From positions 1-64,000 of the forward strand of contig CAMDKL010000001.1 of the NCBI GenBank assembly GCA_945900945.1: 64,000 nt of DNA. Direction: 5' to 3'. Of this stretch, positions 37,384 through 47,115 are shown in pieces. The first letter of the stretch is position 1. Each line of letters opens with the position of its first letter. The notes beneath the pieces were generated by a model. That model was given only the letters and a program-made list of their open reading frames with translations. It was not told the DNA's origin and searched no databases. Made by a program: the position numbers and the translations under genes. This stretch comes from Pirellula staleyi DSM 6068. Its GTDB lineage: Bacteria > Planctomycetota > Planctomycetia > Pirellulales > Pirellulaceae.

Positions 37384-38274
37384 ATGCCTGCGAACGCCGA
37401 AACAAACCTTGCAGGAATGGCTTTCCATTTGCCTCTCGTGAGTCGCATCGCTTCGATTCGGTCGCAAAGTGCAGCACGCATTACTTGGCATTCACACGAT
37501 TGCTTTGAAATGCTTTTGCTGATGGACGGCTCAACCGCATACGAGTTTTCGGATAACAAGACAGTCGAACTGCTGGGGGGTCACTTCATGATCATTCCAC
37601 CCGGAATGCTGCATCGCGGACTTCACGATGTGCGACGGCCCGTTCGATTGAATGGCATCCTCTTCGATCCGCTGCGAAAAGGAGCTGCAAAACACACTCC
37701 TTTTACTGCAGCGGATCTGGTATGGCTAAACAGTCAGATTGTATCTGGAGCCCAGCAAGCGCAACGGATGGGTTCTGAGCTTCGAAGTCTTGTTAAGGCA
37801 ATACCGCCAGACTTCTCCGTATTGGACCTGTCGTGCGCGTCCCTCATCGCTTCATTGCGACTGATCGTTTGTTCGATCTTGTTAGAAGCCGCTAAGCAAA
37901 TCGGTTGCGCACGAACCTTTGAGCCAAAACAAGCCGTCCAATCTGCAATCGCATTGATGGAATCGCACATAGATGAAACGATTTCCATCGAAACAGTCGC
38001 GGAGGCGGTCCACTGTAGTCGGGCAAGATTTTTCGACTTATTCAAAGACGCTACTGGCATGACACCAAACGACTACTGGCAGCGACTGAGAATCGATCGC
38101 GCGCAACGATTGCTAACGGGATCGAGCAAGTCGATCACTGAGATCGCCATGGAGTGCGGTTTTTCAACCAGCCAGTACTTCAGTAGTGTCTTTCGTAAAT
38201 ACTCGGGAGTTAGCCCAAGTGATTATCGTGCGAACGAGACACCTGGGATGCTCGTGGAATCGCATAACGACTGA
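37384..38274 (+). CDS. AraC-family transcriptional regulator with cupin domain
   Basis: A 296-residue regulator. The N-terminal cupin-like domain has ITWHSHDCFEMLLLMDGSTA, DNKTVELLGGHFMIIPPGML and HRG. Two helix-turn-helix motifs at the C-terminus read HIDETISIETVAEAVHCSRA and ITEIAMECGFSTSQYFSSVF followed by RKYSGVSPSDYR, typical of AraC/XylS. It binds a small molecule and activates adjacent catabolic genes, here probably the enolase-superfamily enzyme downstream. It is divergent from the DUF1559 gene. Confidence 0.93.
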   Translation: MPANAETNLAGMAFHLPLVSRIASIRSQSAARITWHSHDCFEMLLLMDGSTAYEFSDNKTVELLGGHFMIIPPGMLHRGLHDVRRPVRLNGILFDPLRKGAAKHTPFTAADLVWLNSQIVSGAQQAQRMGSELRSLVKAIPPDFSVLDLSCASLIASLRLIVCSILLEAAKQIGCARTFEPKQAVQSAIALMESHIDETISIETVAEAVHCSRARFFDLFKDATGMTPNDYWQRLRIDRAQRLLTGSSKSITEIAMECGFSTSQYFSSVFRKYSGVSPSDYRANETPGMLVESHND

Positions 38275-38431
38275 AACGGCAGATCAATTTGGATACAAAC
38301 AAACCTTGATACGATGATTCGATAAGCTCGAACAAATGCTCCTGTTTTCCTCACAGCATTGACCGCGATACGACGATTTGGTCCAATTGAGGCGCTAGTC
38401 TATCACCGATATTGCCGCCAGGATTTTGTCC

Positions 38432-39535
38432 ATGAAAATCGTTCGGATATTTGCTCACCGGGTCGAATTACCGCTAGTCGAGGGCTCCTATAAATGGTCT
38501 GGGGGCAAGTCCATTTCCGTATTTGACAGTACGATTGTTGGCGTGGAGACAGACAGCGGACTCATTGGCTACGGCGAGGTCTGTCCATTGGGGCCGTTCT
38601 ATTTGCCAGCCTATGCCGAAGGTGTGCGGAGCGGATTGCGTGAACTTGGCCCGCACTTGTTGGGTATGGATCCACGCGAGCTCGGCAAGCTCAATCTGCA
38701 AATGGACGCGGCGCTCAAGGGACATCCCTATGTGAAGACAGGTATTGATATTGCCTGTTGGGATATCCTGGGCAAGGCGACTGGTTTGCCCGTCTGCGTT
38801 TTGATGGGAGGCCGCTACGGCGAAAGTGTGCGTCTATACCGCGCGATATCACAGGTGCCACCAGATGAAATGGCGAGGAACGTTGCCAGCCATCGAGAGC
38901 AAGGCTACACGCGGTTTCAACTCAAGGTGGGTGGCGATCCCGATACCGACATCGAACGTATTCGAGCAGCGCGCGGTGTATTAAAGACAACCGATCGCTT
39001 AGTGGCCGATGCGAACACAGGTTGGACGCAACACGAAGCGATGCGAGTCGTCCGTGCGGTGCGCGATCTGGATGTCTATATCGAACAACCTTGCTTGACC
39101 TACGAAGAGTGTTTGGCGGTGAGGCGCAATACAACTCTTCCGTTTATATTGGATGAAAACATTGATGGACTCGATGTCCTTTTGCGTGCGAAAAATGATC
39201 TGGCGATGGACGTCGTGAATTTGAAGATTAGCAAACTCGGCGGGCTGACAAAAGCAAAGCAGGCTCGCGATCTGTGCGTCTCGATGGGAATTGCGATGAC
39301 GCTCGAAGACAGTTGGGGTGGCGACATTACGACTGCAGCGATCGCTCATTTTGCTCACAGCACTCCCGAAGCGTTCCGTTTCACAAGCACCGACTTCAAT
39401 AGTTACAATACCGTTAGCAATGCAGATGGCGCTCCAAGACGTGAAAAAGGTTTCATGAAAGCAAGTGAATCTCCCGGGCTCGGCGTGACTCCAAAAGCTG
39501 ACGTGATTGGTCCGATTGTATTGGAAGTAAAATGA
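38432..39535 (+). CDS. Enolase-superfamily enzyme (mandelate racemase/muconate lactonizing group)
   Basis: About 367 residues: an N-terminal alpha+beta lid ([20 protein letters not shown]) and a TIM-like barrel with general base [14 protein letters not shown], metal ligands in [23 protein letters not shown] and [10 protein letters not shown], and [14 protein letters not shown]. The set fits the MLE-like subgroup near cis-3-hydroxyproline dehydratases and proline-betaine epimerases, so substrate assignment is open. The start is the ATG after CCAGGATTTTGTCC; a TTG two codons earlier could also serve. The AraC regulator lies upstream and an intradiol dioxygenase downstream. Confidence 0.88.
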   Translation: MKIVRIFAHRVELPLVEGSYKWSGGKSISVFDSTIVGVETDSGLIGYGEVCPLGPFYLPAYAEGVRSGLRELGPHLLGMDPRELGKLNLQMDAALKGHPYVKTGIDIACWDILGKATGLPVCVLMGGRYGESVRLYRAISQVPPDEMARNVASHREQGYTRFQLKVGGDPDTDIERIRAARGVLKTTDRLVADANTGWTQHEAMRVVRAVRDLDVYIEQPCLTYEECLAVRRNTTLPFILDENIDGLDVLLRAKNDLAMDVVNLKISKLGGLTKAKQARDLCVSMGIAMTLEDSWGGDITTAAIAHFAHSTPEAFRFTSTDFNSYNTVSNADGAPRREKGFMKASESPGLGVTPKADVIGPIVLEVK

Positions 39536-39610
39536 CCTCGTTGTGTAGCAATGGACATAGCGGGCAATTCCGGTTTCAACCCAGTGCTTTATCCAACCTT
39601 AGTTTTTGGA

Positions 39611-39679
39611 TTGAGCCGCAGGCGCTAGCCGCGTTTTTAGTAGCAATTGATAGCGTCGCGGCTAGCGCCTGCGGCTCAA
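39611..39679. repeat. Perfect 23-bp inverted repeat
   Basis: Arms 39611-39633 and 39657-39679 are exact reverse complements around a 23-base spacer; the core is GAGCCGCAGGCGCTAGCC. Half-copies of the same sequence occur at 3335-3356 and 35364-35378. It follows the enolase-superfamily stop by about 75 bases and could act as a terminator or a REP-like element. Confidence 0.9.
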
Positions 39680-39727
39680 GTTTTACCCCAATTCCTATCC
39701 CGAATAATGCAATAGAAAGACTTTAAA

Positions 39728-40396
39728 ATGAATTCATCGACAACTCTGCTGTCTCGCAGCCGTCGTCATTTTTTTCGCGGCTTAGGGGCCACTGCTGCGT
39801 TCTTTGCCGTCCCTGGTTCCTTCGCACAGGAACTCACACGCACACCTAAACAAACCGAGGGTCCGTTTTATCCAGACCACCTGCCGTTGGATACCGACAA
39901 CGACTTGCTCGTACTCAACGATTCGTTAACGCCAGCCGTAGGAGAAGTCACTTGGTTGAGCGGACGCATCCTAGATGCACGAGGTGAACCCATGCGCAAT
40001 GCGGTTGTGGAAATCTGGCAGTGTGATAACAACGGTGCTTACCTCCACTCCAAGACGGGAAACAAGGAAAAACAGGACGCACACTTCCAGGGCTTCGGAC
40101 GCTTTGTCACCGGCTCCACGGGCGAGTATCTGTTCCGTACCATCAAACCAGTTCCTTACCCCGGTCGTGCACCACATGTGCACTTCAAGATCAAACAGTC
40201 CAACAAGGATCTACTGGTTACACAATGCTATATCAAAGGTCATTCGGGTAATGAAGCGGATGGCGTTTGGAAAAACATCAAGGATGTGAAGCAGCGAGAT
40301 TCGGTGACCATTGACTTCTCGCCGTTGAAGGGATCTCGCATAGGAGAACTTGCCGCGAAGTTCGACCTCGTTCTCGGTTTCACCCCGCAAGGCTGA
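39728..40396 (+). CDS. Secreted intradiol ring-cleavage dioxygenase-like protein
   Basis: A 222-residue protein with a Tat-like leader (SRSRRHFFRGLGATAAFFAV) and an intradiol dioxygenase fold. TEGPFYPDHLPLDTDNDLL, GEPMRNAVVEIWQCDNNGAY and YPGRAPHVHFKIKQ supply candidate Fe(III) Tyr and His ligands. Protocatechuate 3,4-dioxygenase or catechol 1,2-dioxygenase are the characterised relatives; extracytoplasmic forms are common in planctomycetes, their substrates mostly unknown. It follows the enolase-superfamily gene by 192 bases that contain a palindrome, so it may be transcribed separately. Confidence 0.88.
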   Translation: MNSSTTLLSRSRRHFFRGLGATAAFFAVPGSFAQELTRTPKQTEGPFYPDHLPLDTDNDLLVLNDSLTPAVGEVTWLSGRILDARGEPMRNAVVEIWQCDNNGAYLHSKTGNKEKQDAHFQGFGRFVTGSTGEYLFRTIKPVPYPGRAPHVHFKIKQSNKDLLVTQCYIKGHSGNEADGVWKNIKDVKQRDSVTIDFSPLKGSRIGELAAKFDLVLGFTPQG

Positions 40397-40411
40397 AGAA
40401 GCAAAGCATTT

Positions 40412-40547
40412 CACGTAGGTCAGCCTGTCCTCAGGCTGACAATGGTCTGTCCTCAGGCTGACATAATAGAGCCTAGTTTTCAAAACATGTCCGGCTGAGG
40501 ACAGCCGGACCTACGAGAAAAATGAGGACAGCCGGGCCTACGTGAAC
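40412..40547. repeat. GAGGACAG/CTGTCCTC inverted repeat array
   Basis: Copies read CTGTCCTCAGGCTGAC (40425-40440, 40447-40462) on one side and TGAGGACAGCC-type sequence (40489-40515, 40523-40547) on the other, bounded by CACGTAGG and CCTACG. It is the same family as 1038-1110. The last copy covers the stop codon of the adjacent DUF1501 gene (TTCACGTAG). It lies between convergent genes and could form a bidirectional terminator. Confidence 0.8.
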
Positions 40548-41953
40548 AACTCCTTGACCACTCGGCCATGGACGTCCGTCAATCGGAAATCCCGTCCAGA
40601 ATACCGATAAGTCAATCGCTGATGGTCTAATCCCATTAAATGCAAAATGGTAGCGTGCAAATCATGCACGTGAACTCGATCTTCCACAGCGTTCATCCCG
40701 AATTCATCCGTCGCACCATAAGTGAGTCCACCTCGGATTCCTCCGCCTGCTAGGGCCATGGAGAAACCTGTGTGATGGTGATCCCGACCCGGTTTCGCTT
40801 TTTCGCTTTTCTTGTTGATCTCCGAGTAGGGCGTGCGACCAAACTCACCGCCCCATATCACCAAAGTATCGTCCAACATCCCACGCTGCTTCAGATCTGT
40901 CAGCAATGCCGCTGTCGCTCGATCACTGTCTGCACATAACTTGCGATGTTGATTGTCGTTGTCCGAATGCGTATCCCACGGCTGCTTGTTTTTGCTCGTG
41001 ACGTAATACACTTGGACCATGCGCACGCCACTTTCCAGCAACCTTCGCGCAATCAAGCAACTGTTCGAAAACGGAGTTTCGCCATACATCTCGCGAGTCT
41101 CTTTCGATTCCGTTGCCACGTCGAACGCTTCTCGAACCTCGCTTTGCATTTGAAAGGCTAACTCCATTGCTCGAATCTGCTCGTCGAAAACCGCATCGTT
41201 TTCCCGGGCTTGCATGTGCTTGCGATTCATAGCCTGAAGCAAATCAAGTTGCTGTCGCTGTTCTACACGGCCCAACAATGGATGTCGAATGTTGGAAACC
41301 ATCCGGTCGACGTCGAGATCGTTCGTGTCCACCGACGTTCCTTGATACTGTCCAGGCAGGAAGGAATTCGACCAGAGCTGAGGTCCAACAACAGGTCGCC
41401 CCGGACTCAAAACAACGAACGATGGCAAGTTTTGGTTTTCACTGCCCAGTCCATACGACATCCACGAACCTAGGCTGGGACGTACCGGTTGCAAGTGACC
41501 ACAGTTCATCATGAGCAATCCGGGTTCATGATTCGGTACATCCGTGTGCATCGAACGAATGACGCACAAATCGTCAGCATGTCGCGACATGTTGGGCAAC
41601 AGCTCGCTCATCACCAAGCCGGATTCACCGAACGGCTGGAAACGAAACGGGGAGGGCATATAGCCCGACCCTTTCGATTCTCGATACAGTTTTCCGGAGG
41701 GTTGCTCCCCCTCGTGTTTAGCGAGCAACGGTTTCGGATCAAAAGTATCAACGTGCGATGGAGCGCCATTCATGAACAAAAAGACAACTCTTTTTGCGCG
41801 GGCTGGGAAGTGAGGAATTCCGATCGGCAAAGCCCCTCCAGAATCGACGTCCGCCAAGCCATTGCTGGCCATGGCGCCCATCCATCCCAGGGTGCCAAAG
41901 CCTGCCCCACAACTATGCAACATCTGCCGACGAGAAAAGTGAGCTGGATCCAT
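40538..41953 (-). CDS. DUF1501 (sulfatase-fold) protein
   Basis: A 471-residue DUF1501 protein with an N-terminal SRRQMLHSCGAGFGTLGWMG leader of Tat type. Blocks are KRVVFLFMNGAPSHVDTFDP, MHTDVPNHEPG, QPWDTHSDN, LVIWGGEFGRTPYSEI and GRDHHHTGFSMALAGGG. It is the downstream partner of the PSD1 protein (four-base gap), the third DUF1501 in the window. Its stop lies inside the intergenic repeat, so the last residues (LFT) are repeat-encoded. Confidence 0.92.
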   Translation of the reverse strand: MDPAHFSRRQMLHSCGAGFGTLGWMGAMASNGLADVDSGGALPIGIPHFPARAKRVVFLFMNGAPSHVDTFDPKPLLAKHEGEQPSGKLYRESKGSGYMPSPFRFQPFGESGLVMSELLPNMSRHADDLCVIRSMHTDVPNHEPGLLMMNCGHLQPVRPSLGSWMSYGLGSENQNLPSFVVLSPGRPVVGPQLWSNSFLPGQYQGTSVDTNDLDVDRMVSNIRHPLLGRVEQRQQLDLLQAMNRKHMQARENDAVFDEQIRAMELAFQMQSEVREAFDVATESKETREMYGETPFSNSCLIARRLLESGVRMVQVYYVTSKNKQPWDTHSDNDNQHRKLCADSDRATAALLTDLKQRGMLDDTLVIWGGEFGRTPYSEINKKSEKAKPGRDHHHTGFSMALAGGGIRGGLTYGATDEFGMNAVEDRVHVHDLHATILHLMGLDHQRLTYRYSGRDFRLTDVHGRVVKELFT

Positions 41954-41957
41954 AAAA

Positions 41958-44108
41958 TCAATCCATAATCAAAAGTTCATTCGATGCCAGTAACGCTTGT
42001 AAGTATTTCGTCCATTGTCGCTTTTCATCGCTACCCTCTTTCAAAAAATCCATACCCAAAAGTAGCTCCTCTTGGTCTGGGTTTCGTGAATAGATAGATG
42101 CATAAGCATTGCGGATTCTATCTTCATTCGTAGAAACATTCAGATTCATCAGCCGATCTACAAGCTGTTCGGCTTGCCTTAGCATAAAATCACTATTCAT
42201 CGCAAAGAGTTTTTGGAGAGGTGTTGTGGTCAAGCTCCTACGCTCGCTATGCGCATTGGGATCTGGAAAGTCAAACAGCACTAACAACGGATCCAATTGA
42301 AAACGACTGATCGAGCTGTACAATGTCCGACGAACTTCGGTCGCCTTGCTGGCCTGAATCGATCCTTTGGCAAACGAGTAGTCGATTGCCCCCGAAGCAA
42401 CCAACAGGCTATCCCGCCACGCTTCGACACTCAGCCGCCGTCGATGGGCCCGCCAAAGCCACTGATTTGCAGGATCGCTTTCCTGCTTTTCAAAGTCGAT
42501 CGTACTGGATTGCTGATAGGTTGCCGATAGCACGATCTCGCGATGCAACCATTTGAGCGACCATCCGTTTTGCATGAAGCGAACGGACAGATCGTCCAGT
42601 AATTCAGGATGGCTCGGTCGCTCTCCCAATTTTCCGAAGTTACTTGGGGTTCCGACGAGTGGCTTTCCAAAGTACTGCCCCCAAACGCGATTGACGATCA
42701 CGCGAGCCGTCAGCGGATTGTTGGGCGAAGCAATTGCATTGGCCAGGTCCAATCGTCCACTCCCGTTTTTGAACGTGATTTTCTCACCACCGGTGAGCAC
42801 TCGGGGAAAACCGCGTTCGACCAACTCACCTTCGTTTTCGACGTTGCCGCGGATCATCACTTTAATGTCACGTGGCTTTTGATCGCGAATGACATGCATT
42901 GATTTATCAGGATCCTTGGCATGGCCATCCTTTGCCTCAACCGATTCGTCGAGGGGCATGTTCAGCATCTCTGTCCCCGCAAAAACGCCAGCCAACGCAT
43001 AGTAATCCTCGGTTGGAAATGGATCGTATTTGTGGTCATGGCATCGCGCGCAAGCCACCGTTACACCGAGCAACCCGCGAGTTACCGTATCAACCCGATC
43101 CTCCCATTCCTCAGCCATCACATCCGGTGCGTTACGGCGATAGTACTTAGGACCAAGCCCGATGAATCCAAGCGCCACCCAATGCTCACGATCGTCTGGG
43201 GACATCAGATCCGCTGCCAATTGCAAGCGAACAAACTGATCGTACGGCATGTCAAGGTTAAACGCTCGAACAACCCAATTGCGATAGAGATAAGCGTTTG
43301 GAAAGAAGAGCGATTTGTCGTCGCCAACAATGTGCGCTTGATCCTCGGCGTAGCGAGCTACATCCAACCAAACGCGAGCCCACCGTTCGCCGAATCGAGC
43401 GGATGACAGGAGTTGATCCACGCGATCTTGATAAGCGGTTGGCGATTCGTCTTGAACGAAGGATTGCATTTCCTGTTCGGTGGGCGGTAAACCGATCAAG
43501 TCGATGGATGCTCGACGCAGCAGAGTACGACGATCCGCAGCATCGTTTGGATAGAGTCCTTCGGATTCGAGCTTTGCCGAAATGAACGCATCTATAGGGC
43601 GTTGGATCCACTGATTGGATTCAAGGAAGGGCGAGTCATGCCGTTTGGGTTGTTGAAAAGACCAAAAGGCCATGGCGACGTTCCAATCGATCTGGGGCTT
43701 GGAGGCCTGAGCGGGTGCTGACTCAGCCTCGCGCGGGTCGACGGCGCCATCTGAGATCCATTTTTCGAAGTCCGCAATGACGCTCTCGCTGAGTTTCCCT
43801 TTTGGCGGCATCTCTACCGAATCGAACTTTAACGCCGCGATAATGGAGCTCTGCTCTAGGTCTCCAGGTACAATCCCGGCGCCGCTCTCGCCCCCTTTGC
43901 GAATCGTTTCCCGCGTGTCGAGACGAAGCTCCCCTTTAATCGCCTTGGACGAAGATGAATGGCATTCGTAGCAATGTTCGACCAAGACCGGACGAATCTT
44001 CTTTTCGAAAAATTCGATGTTTGCGGCTTCGTCGGCGTTAGCACCCGAAGCGAACGCCACAACCAAAATCAGGAGAAGGATAAAGAATGAGGTTGAGATG
44101 CGGAACAT
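41958..44108 (-). CDS. PSD1 protein: cytochrome c (PSCyt1)-DUF1549-DUF1553
   Basis: About 716 residues, shorter than the LamG-bearing paralogue because the central insert is missing. A signal peptide (about 1-25) precedes a cytochrome domain with CYECHSSSSKAIKGELRLDT, DUF1549 with a second heme site CARCHDHKYDPFPTEDYYAL, and DUF1553 with LTARVIVNRVWGQYFGKPLV. It forms a two-gene operon with the DUF1501 gene four bases downstream. The start is the ATG of MFRISTSF; a TTG six codons upstream is the alternative. The role in polymer breakdown or electron flow is inferred from context. Confidence 0.92.
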   Translation of the reverse strand: MFRISTSFFILLLILVVAFASGANADEAANIEFFEKKIRPVLVEHCYECHSSSSKAIKGELRLDTRETIRKGGESGAGIVPGDLEQSSIIAALKFDSVEMPPKGKLSESVIADFEKWISDGAVDPREAESAPAQASKPQIDWNVAMAFWSFQQPKRHDSPFLESNQWIQRPIDAFISAKLESEGLYPNDAADRRTLLRRASIDLIGLPPTEQEMQSFVQDESPTAYQDRVDQLLSSARFGERWARVWLDVARYAEDQAHIVGDDKSLFFPNAYLYRNWVVRAFNLDMPYDQFVRLQLAADLMSPDDREHWVALGFIGLGPKYYRRNAPDVMAEEWEDRVDTVTRGLLGVTVACARCHDHKYDPFPTEDYYALAGVFAGTEMLNMPLDESVEAKDGHAKDPDKSMHVIRDQKPRDIKVMIRGNVENEGELVERGFPRVLTGGEKITFKNGSGRLDLANAIASPNNPLTARVIVNRVWGQYFGKPLVGTPSNFGKLGERPSHPELLDDLSVRFMQNGWSLKWLHREIVLSATYQQSSTIDFEKQESDPANQWLWRAHRRRLSVEAWRDSLLVASGAIDYSFAKGSIQASKATEVRRTLYSSISRFQLDPLLVLFDFPDPNAHSERRSLTTTPLQKLFAMNSDFMLRQAEQLVDRLMNLNVSTNEDRIRNAYASIYSRNPDQEELLLGMDFLKEGSDEKRQWTKYLQALLASNELLIMD

Positions 44109-44303
44109 CGCGATCGGTTTTGCCAAAAGAATAAGGCTGAGGTGGGTAAGGGAACTCTAAGTTGTACACGCTCGGAAGCCGCAATTCAAATGGAAATTGG
44201 GAGGGACCGACTGCTGCTCACAATTGCCAGGCACGCGAGATTCTGTTTTGCTAGCCAAAAAAGCATCGTTCGGCAGCCGACCTTGCGTGTCGCCCAGAGG
44301 TGT

Positions 44304-45983
44304 TCACCTAAGGCCGGTTTTTTTGGGTTGTTTTACTTCCTCGTCTACCTTCTCTCTCTCCCTCTCCTTCTTTTCGATCACAGTAGTCAGTTCTTTGATC
44401 ATGTCGTTCATACCAACCGCTTGGTACGCTTTTAGCAGTTTTTTTTGCGTTTCAATTCGACTATTGTCGCTTCGGATCGCGAGTTCAAATTTGTTGATGG
44501 CTTCTTTCGGGCATTGCGCAATCATCAGAACCTCACCGAGTGAATCTAGAACTTCCGCGTTCCCAGGAGTCAACGAAATCGCCTTATTAAGTAGTTCCAA
44601 GGATCGCTCCGTGTTTTTTTCGGATAACTTGGCCAAGCAAAGTGCTAAATCTCTCATTGCGCCGATATTGGTAGGATCCTTATTCAATACTTGCTCCCAG
44701 TGTTTGATGGCCTCTTTGTTGTTCCCAAGAGCATAAAATTCTTCAGCTAGTACCTTATGCGTTGTTACATTCGTGATCCCTGTCTCGATTTGTTTCTTGA
44801 GCACATCCATTAATTTCTTGGTTGGCTTGACCTTTAACGGCAATAATTTTGCAATTTCGCTAGAAATATTTGGATTCGAAGGATCCGTATCCGCAACTTG
44901 TTCGAGGAGGAAAAGGCTTGCTTGATAGGCTCCCTCTTCCGTTTGAGAGACCGACTTCAAGTAGATCAATCGCTGAATCTCAGACAACTCCCGCTTGATT
45001 GTTGAGCCAACGCCTTCGTTTAGCAAACCCGCTGTCAGAATCTCCGCAGCCTGCTCCAATCGATTCGACATCTTCCGCGCCTCTGCAACGGCCAAAAGAT
45101 CGGATTCTTTCATCAGCGGAGAATGGAGTCTCCTCATGAACACGTCTTCCGCCAGATTGGCAGCGGTTTTAAGTTCTTCTTGATAGCCAATTCGCAAATA
45201 AAGTCTTGCGAACTCCAGATTCAATTCCGGCTTTATCGCGGCAGCTTGCTTGGCGATTGAGACTGCTTTGAGTGTCTCTCCCATAACCACCAAAGTCCGA
45301 GCGTAGTATGAAATAAGTCGCGAATCGACATCTTTCCACTTGGAGGCCTTTTCCAAGTTGAATAAGACCGATTGGGCGGGCACGTCATTCCCAGCGACCC
45401 TTTGTTTCAATAGCTCCTTGACGAACCAAGCATTTGCTTGCGGGCAATCACCGTATTTGCCATTGGCGAGTTCGGACATGATCAAAAGCGCCGCCTTGGG
45501 TTGGCCTGCAATACTGTAAATCATCCCGAGACGATAGTTCGCAACCTGGTTTGAGGGCTGAATGGATAAAATTCTCTTACTAAGTAATTCGATATAGCGC
45601 TTCGTAAGATTCCGGATCGGAATCGTTTTGTAATCGTTCTTTTCAGTACCCGTCGCACCGATCGCTTTACAGAAATCTTCCTCGAGCAATTGGTCACTTA
45701 TTGCTTCGATTATTTTCGTCGGGCACCGCCCTTCACTCTCGACTGAGAATAATTGAATTCGACTGTCTTTTCGACTAAAGACGGAAAATCCGTATATCAG
45801 ATAGACCGTGACTAGCAACACCAACGAGGGCAAGTGAAACCAAAGACGCGCCTTGCTACGCGAAAACTTCCAACCGCGAAACGCATCTATGAATCCGCCA
45901 GCAACGCCTACCGGACTATAGAAGATCTTGAGGAATTCGCTTCCGAGCCACATCGTGTTGTTAGCAAAGTCAGAAAGAGCCAT
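44304..45983 (-). CDS. Membrane-anchored TPR protein
   Basis: A 559-residue protein with an N-terminal membrane helix (about 48-68, LWFHLPSLVLLVTVYLIYGF), then tetratricopeptide repeats. Recognisable units are YRLGMIYSIAGQPKAALLIM, LARLYLRIGYQEELKTAANL and VLAEEFYALGNNKEAIKHWE. The last 40 residues are Lys/Glu-rich. It overlaps the exosortase-like gene upstream by 14 bases, so the two are likely co-translated. TPR scaffolds often accompany exosortase systems in planctomycetes; I infer help with assembly of sorted surface proteins. Confidence 0.85.
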   Translation of the reverse strand: MALSDFANNTMWLGSEFLKIFYSPVGVAGGFIDAFRGWKFSRSKARLWFHLPSLVLLVTVYLIYGFSVFSRKDSRIQLFSVESEGRCPTKIIEAISDQLLEEDFCKAIGATGTEKNDYKTIPIRNLTKRYIELLSKRILSIQPSNQVANYRLGMIYSIAGQPKAALLIMSELANGKYGDCPQANAWFVKELLKQRVAGNDVPAQSVLFNLEKASKWKDVDSRLISYYARTLVVMGETLKAVSIAKQAAAIKPELNLEFARLYLRIGYQEELKTAANLAEDVFMRRLHSPLMKESDLLAVAEARKMSNRLEQAAEILTAGLLNEGVGSTIKRELSEIQRLIYLKSVSQTEEGAYQASLFLLEQVADTDPSNPNISSEIAKLLPLKVKPTKKLMDVLKKQIETGITNVTTHKVLAEEFYALGNNKEAIKHWEQVLNKDPTNIGAMRDLALCLAKLSEKNTERSLELLNKAISLTPGNAEVLDSLGEVLMIAQCPKEAINKFELAIRSDNSRIETQKKLLKAYQAVGMNDMIKELTTVIEKKEREREKVDEEVKQPKKTGLR

Positions 45984-47016
45984 CTAAAGACTCCATTTCG
46001 ATTTGGCCGAAATCTTCGTCACGCTGTGGCACTGTTACCGTTAGTGTTGGTAAACCACAAAGCCAATTCCAAACGAATGCAAAAAGTGGAAAGTCCTTAT
46101 TGATGAACTCAAGCGGAATGGGTTCAAGCAAAGCCGAAAAAAACTGATCAATACTGACAGCCAACAATGCCCCAAACAAGAAAAGACCAATCTCCAAACC
46201 AGACGACCATTCGTACCAAATTCCATTCCGGTTTCCCAACCAAGCCAGCGCCACCCATGCTGAACCCCTAACAGCGATCCAAACAATCGCTGACAAAGCC
46301 ACGGCAATGGTCCCTGCTACCAGATTTCTTCGGAAAGCCAAGGCACAGAATACCGATATGCCGAAGAAACTGACCACGCTATCCCATTTGCCAAGGCAAG
46401 AAAACTTGTCCGCGACGCCCAGCCCAAAAATGAGACTATCCCCCTCGCGAACATGGGACTGTTCCGCTGCGTCCGCAAGACCAGACGTTACCGAGATCGC
46501 TATCGATTCCAACCAACCAAAAGCCCCGCGCGCAGCAAAGGCGTCGATCGCTGACGGAATAGCGAAAACCAGCCCAAGTGCTATACTCTGTTGATAACTT
46601 TCGCCAAGAATTTTCATGGAGCACCACGCAGCAAGGATCAGTCCGCAAGCGATTCCGCTCAATTTAGGTCTGTCAAGGAAGAAGCTTGTGCAGATAAGAA
46701 TCCCAGCGAGGCAACACAATATTCCTGCAAATGCAATCCTCGCATGCGAGGGTTCGCCACTCCACTCCGAACGAAAAAATGCCACAAACAATCCAGCAAT
46801 CACACAGAGGGAGCAAATAACCCGATCCAAAGAGGAAAACCAATCTATCCAGAAATCGAGCCCGACTAATACGCCTACAGATAGAAACGCGAGCGTAAAC
46901 AAGTCAAATTGAAATTGAAATTGAAATCGAACTGGGATTGCGGATCCTTTACCTGGTGGCAAATCAGGGTCATTCGTTTCGAGCTCAATCGCTGAGACCG
47001 GTACTGCTTTTTTCAT
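45970..47016 (-). CDS. Exosortase/archaeosortase-like integral membrane protein
   Basis: About 348 residues with seven to nine hydrophobic helices. In the core, DKFSCLGKWDSVVSFFG gives a Cys near residue 207 (S-C-x-G, an exosortase-type site). FRRNLVAGTIAVALSAIVWI then R-G-S supplies Arg230 and Arg250, in the spacing of exosortase catalytic arginines. The third catalytic residue, usually His or Asn, is not obvious. This fits the planctomycete exosortase U group, which is thought to cut PEP-CTERM-like sorting signals. The start is the ATG of MKKAVPVS; upstream in-frame starts exist, the earliest a GTG at 47100 only 15 bases from the divergent waaA gene. It overlaps the TPR gene by 14 bases. 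Confidence 0.65.
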   Translation of the reverse strand: MKKAVPVSAIELETNDPDLPPGKGSAIPVRFQFQFQFDLFTLAFLSVGVLVGLDFWIDWFSSLDRVICSLCVIAGLFVAFFRSEWSGEPSHARIAFAGILCCLAGILICTSFFLDRPKLSGIACGLILAAWCSMKILGESYQQSIALGLVFAIPSAIDAFAARGAFGWLESIAISVTSGLADAAEQSHVREGDSLIFGLGVADKFSCLGKWDSVVSFFGISVFCALAFRRNLVAGTIAVALSAIVWIAVRGSAWVALAWLGNRNGIWYEWSSGLEIGLFLFGALLAVSIDQFFSALLEPIPLEFINKDFPLFAFVWNWLCGLPTLTVTVPQRDEDFGQIEMESLDGSF

Positions 47017-47115
47017 TTGATTGCTAATTTGATTTTTCCAAGATTGAGCTAGGTAGAATCGCCCTACTAGGTAAATATTTGTCGGCAACATGGAACGCAC
47101 GGACGTAACTTACTG

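Noticed and set aside
46907-46932. Regulatory tandem repeat TTGAAA
   Set aside because: It lies inside the exosortase-like gene and encodes a short Q-F-Q-F-Q-F run; simple coding repetition.
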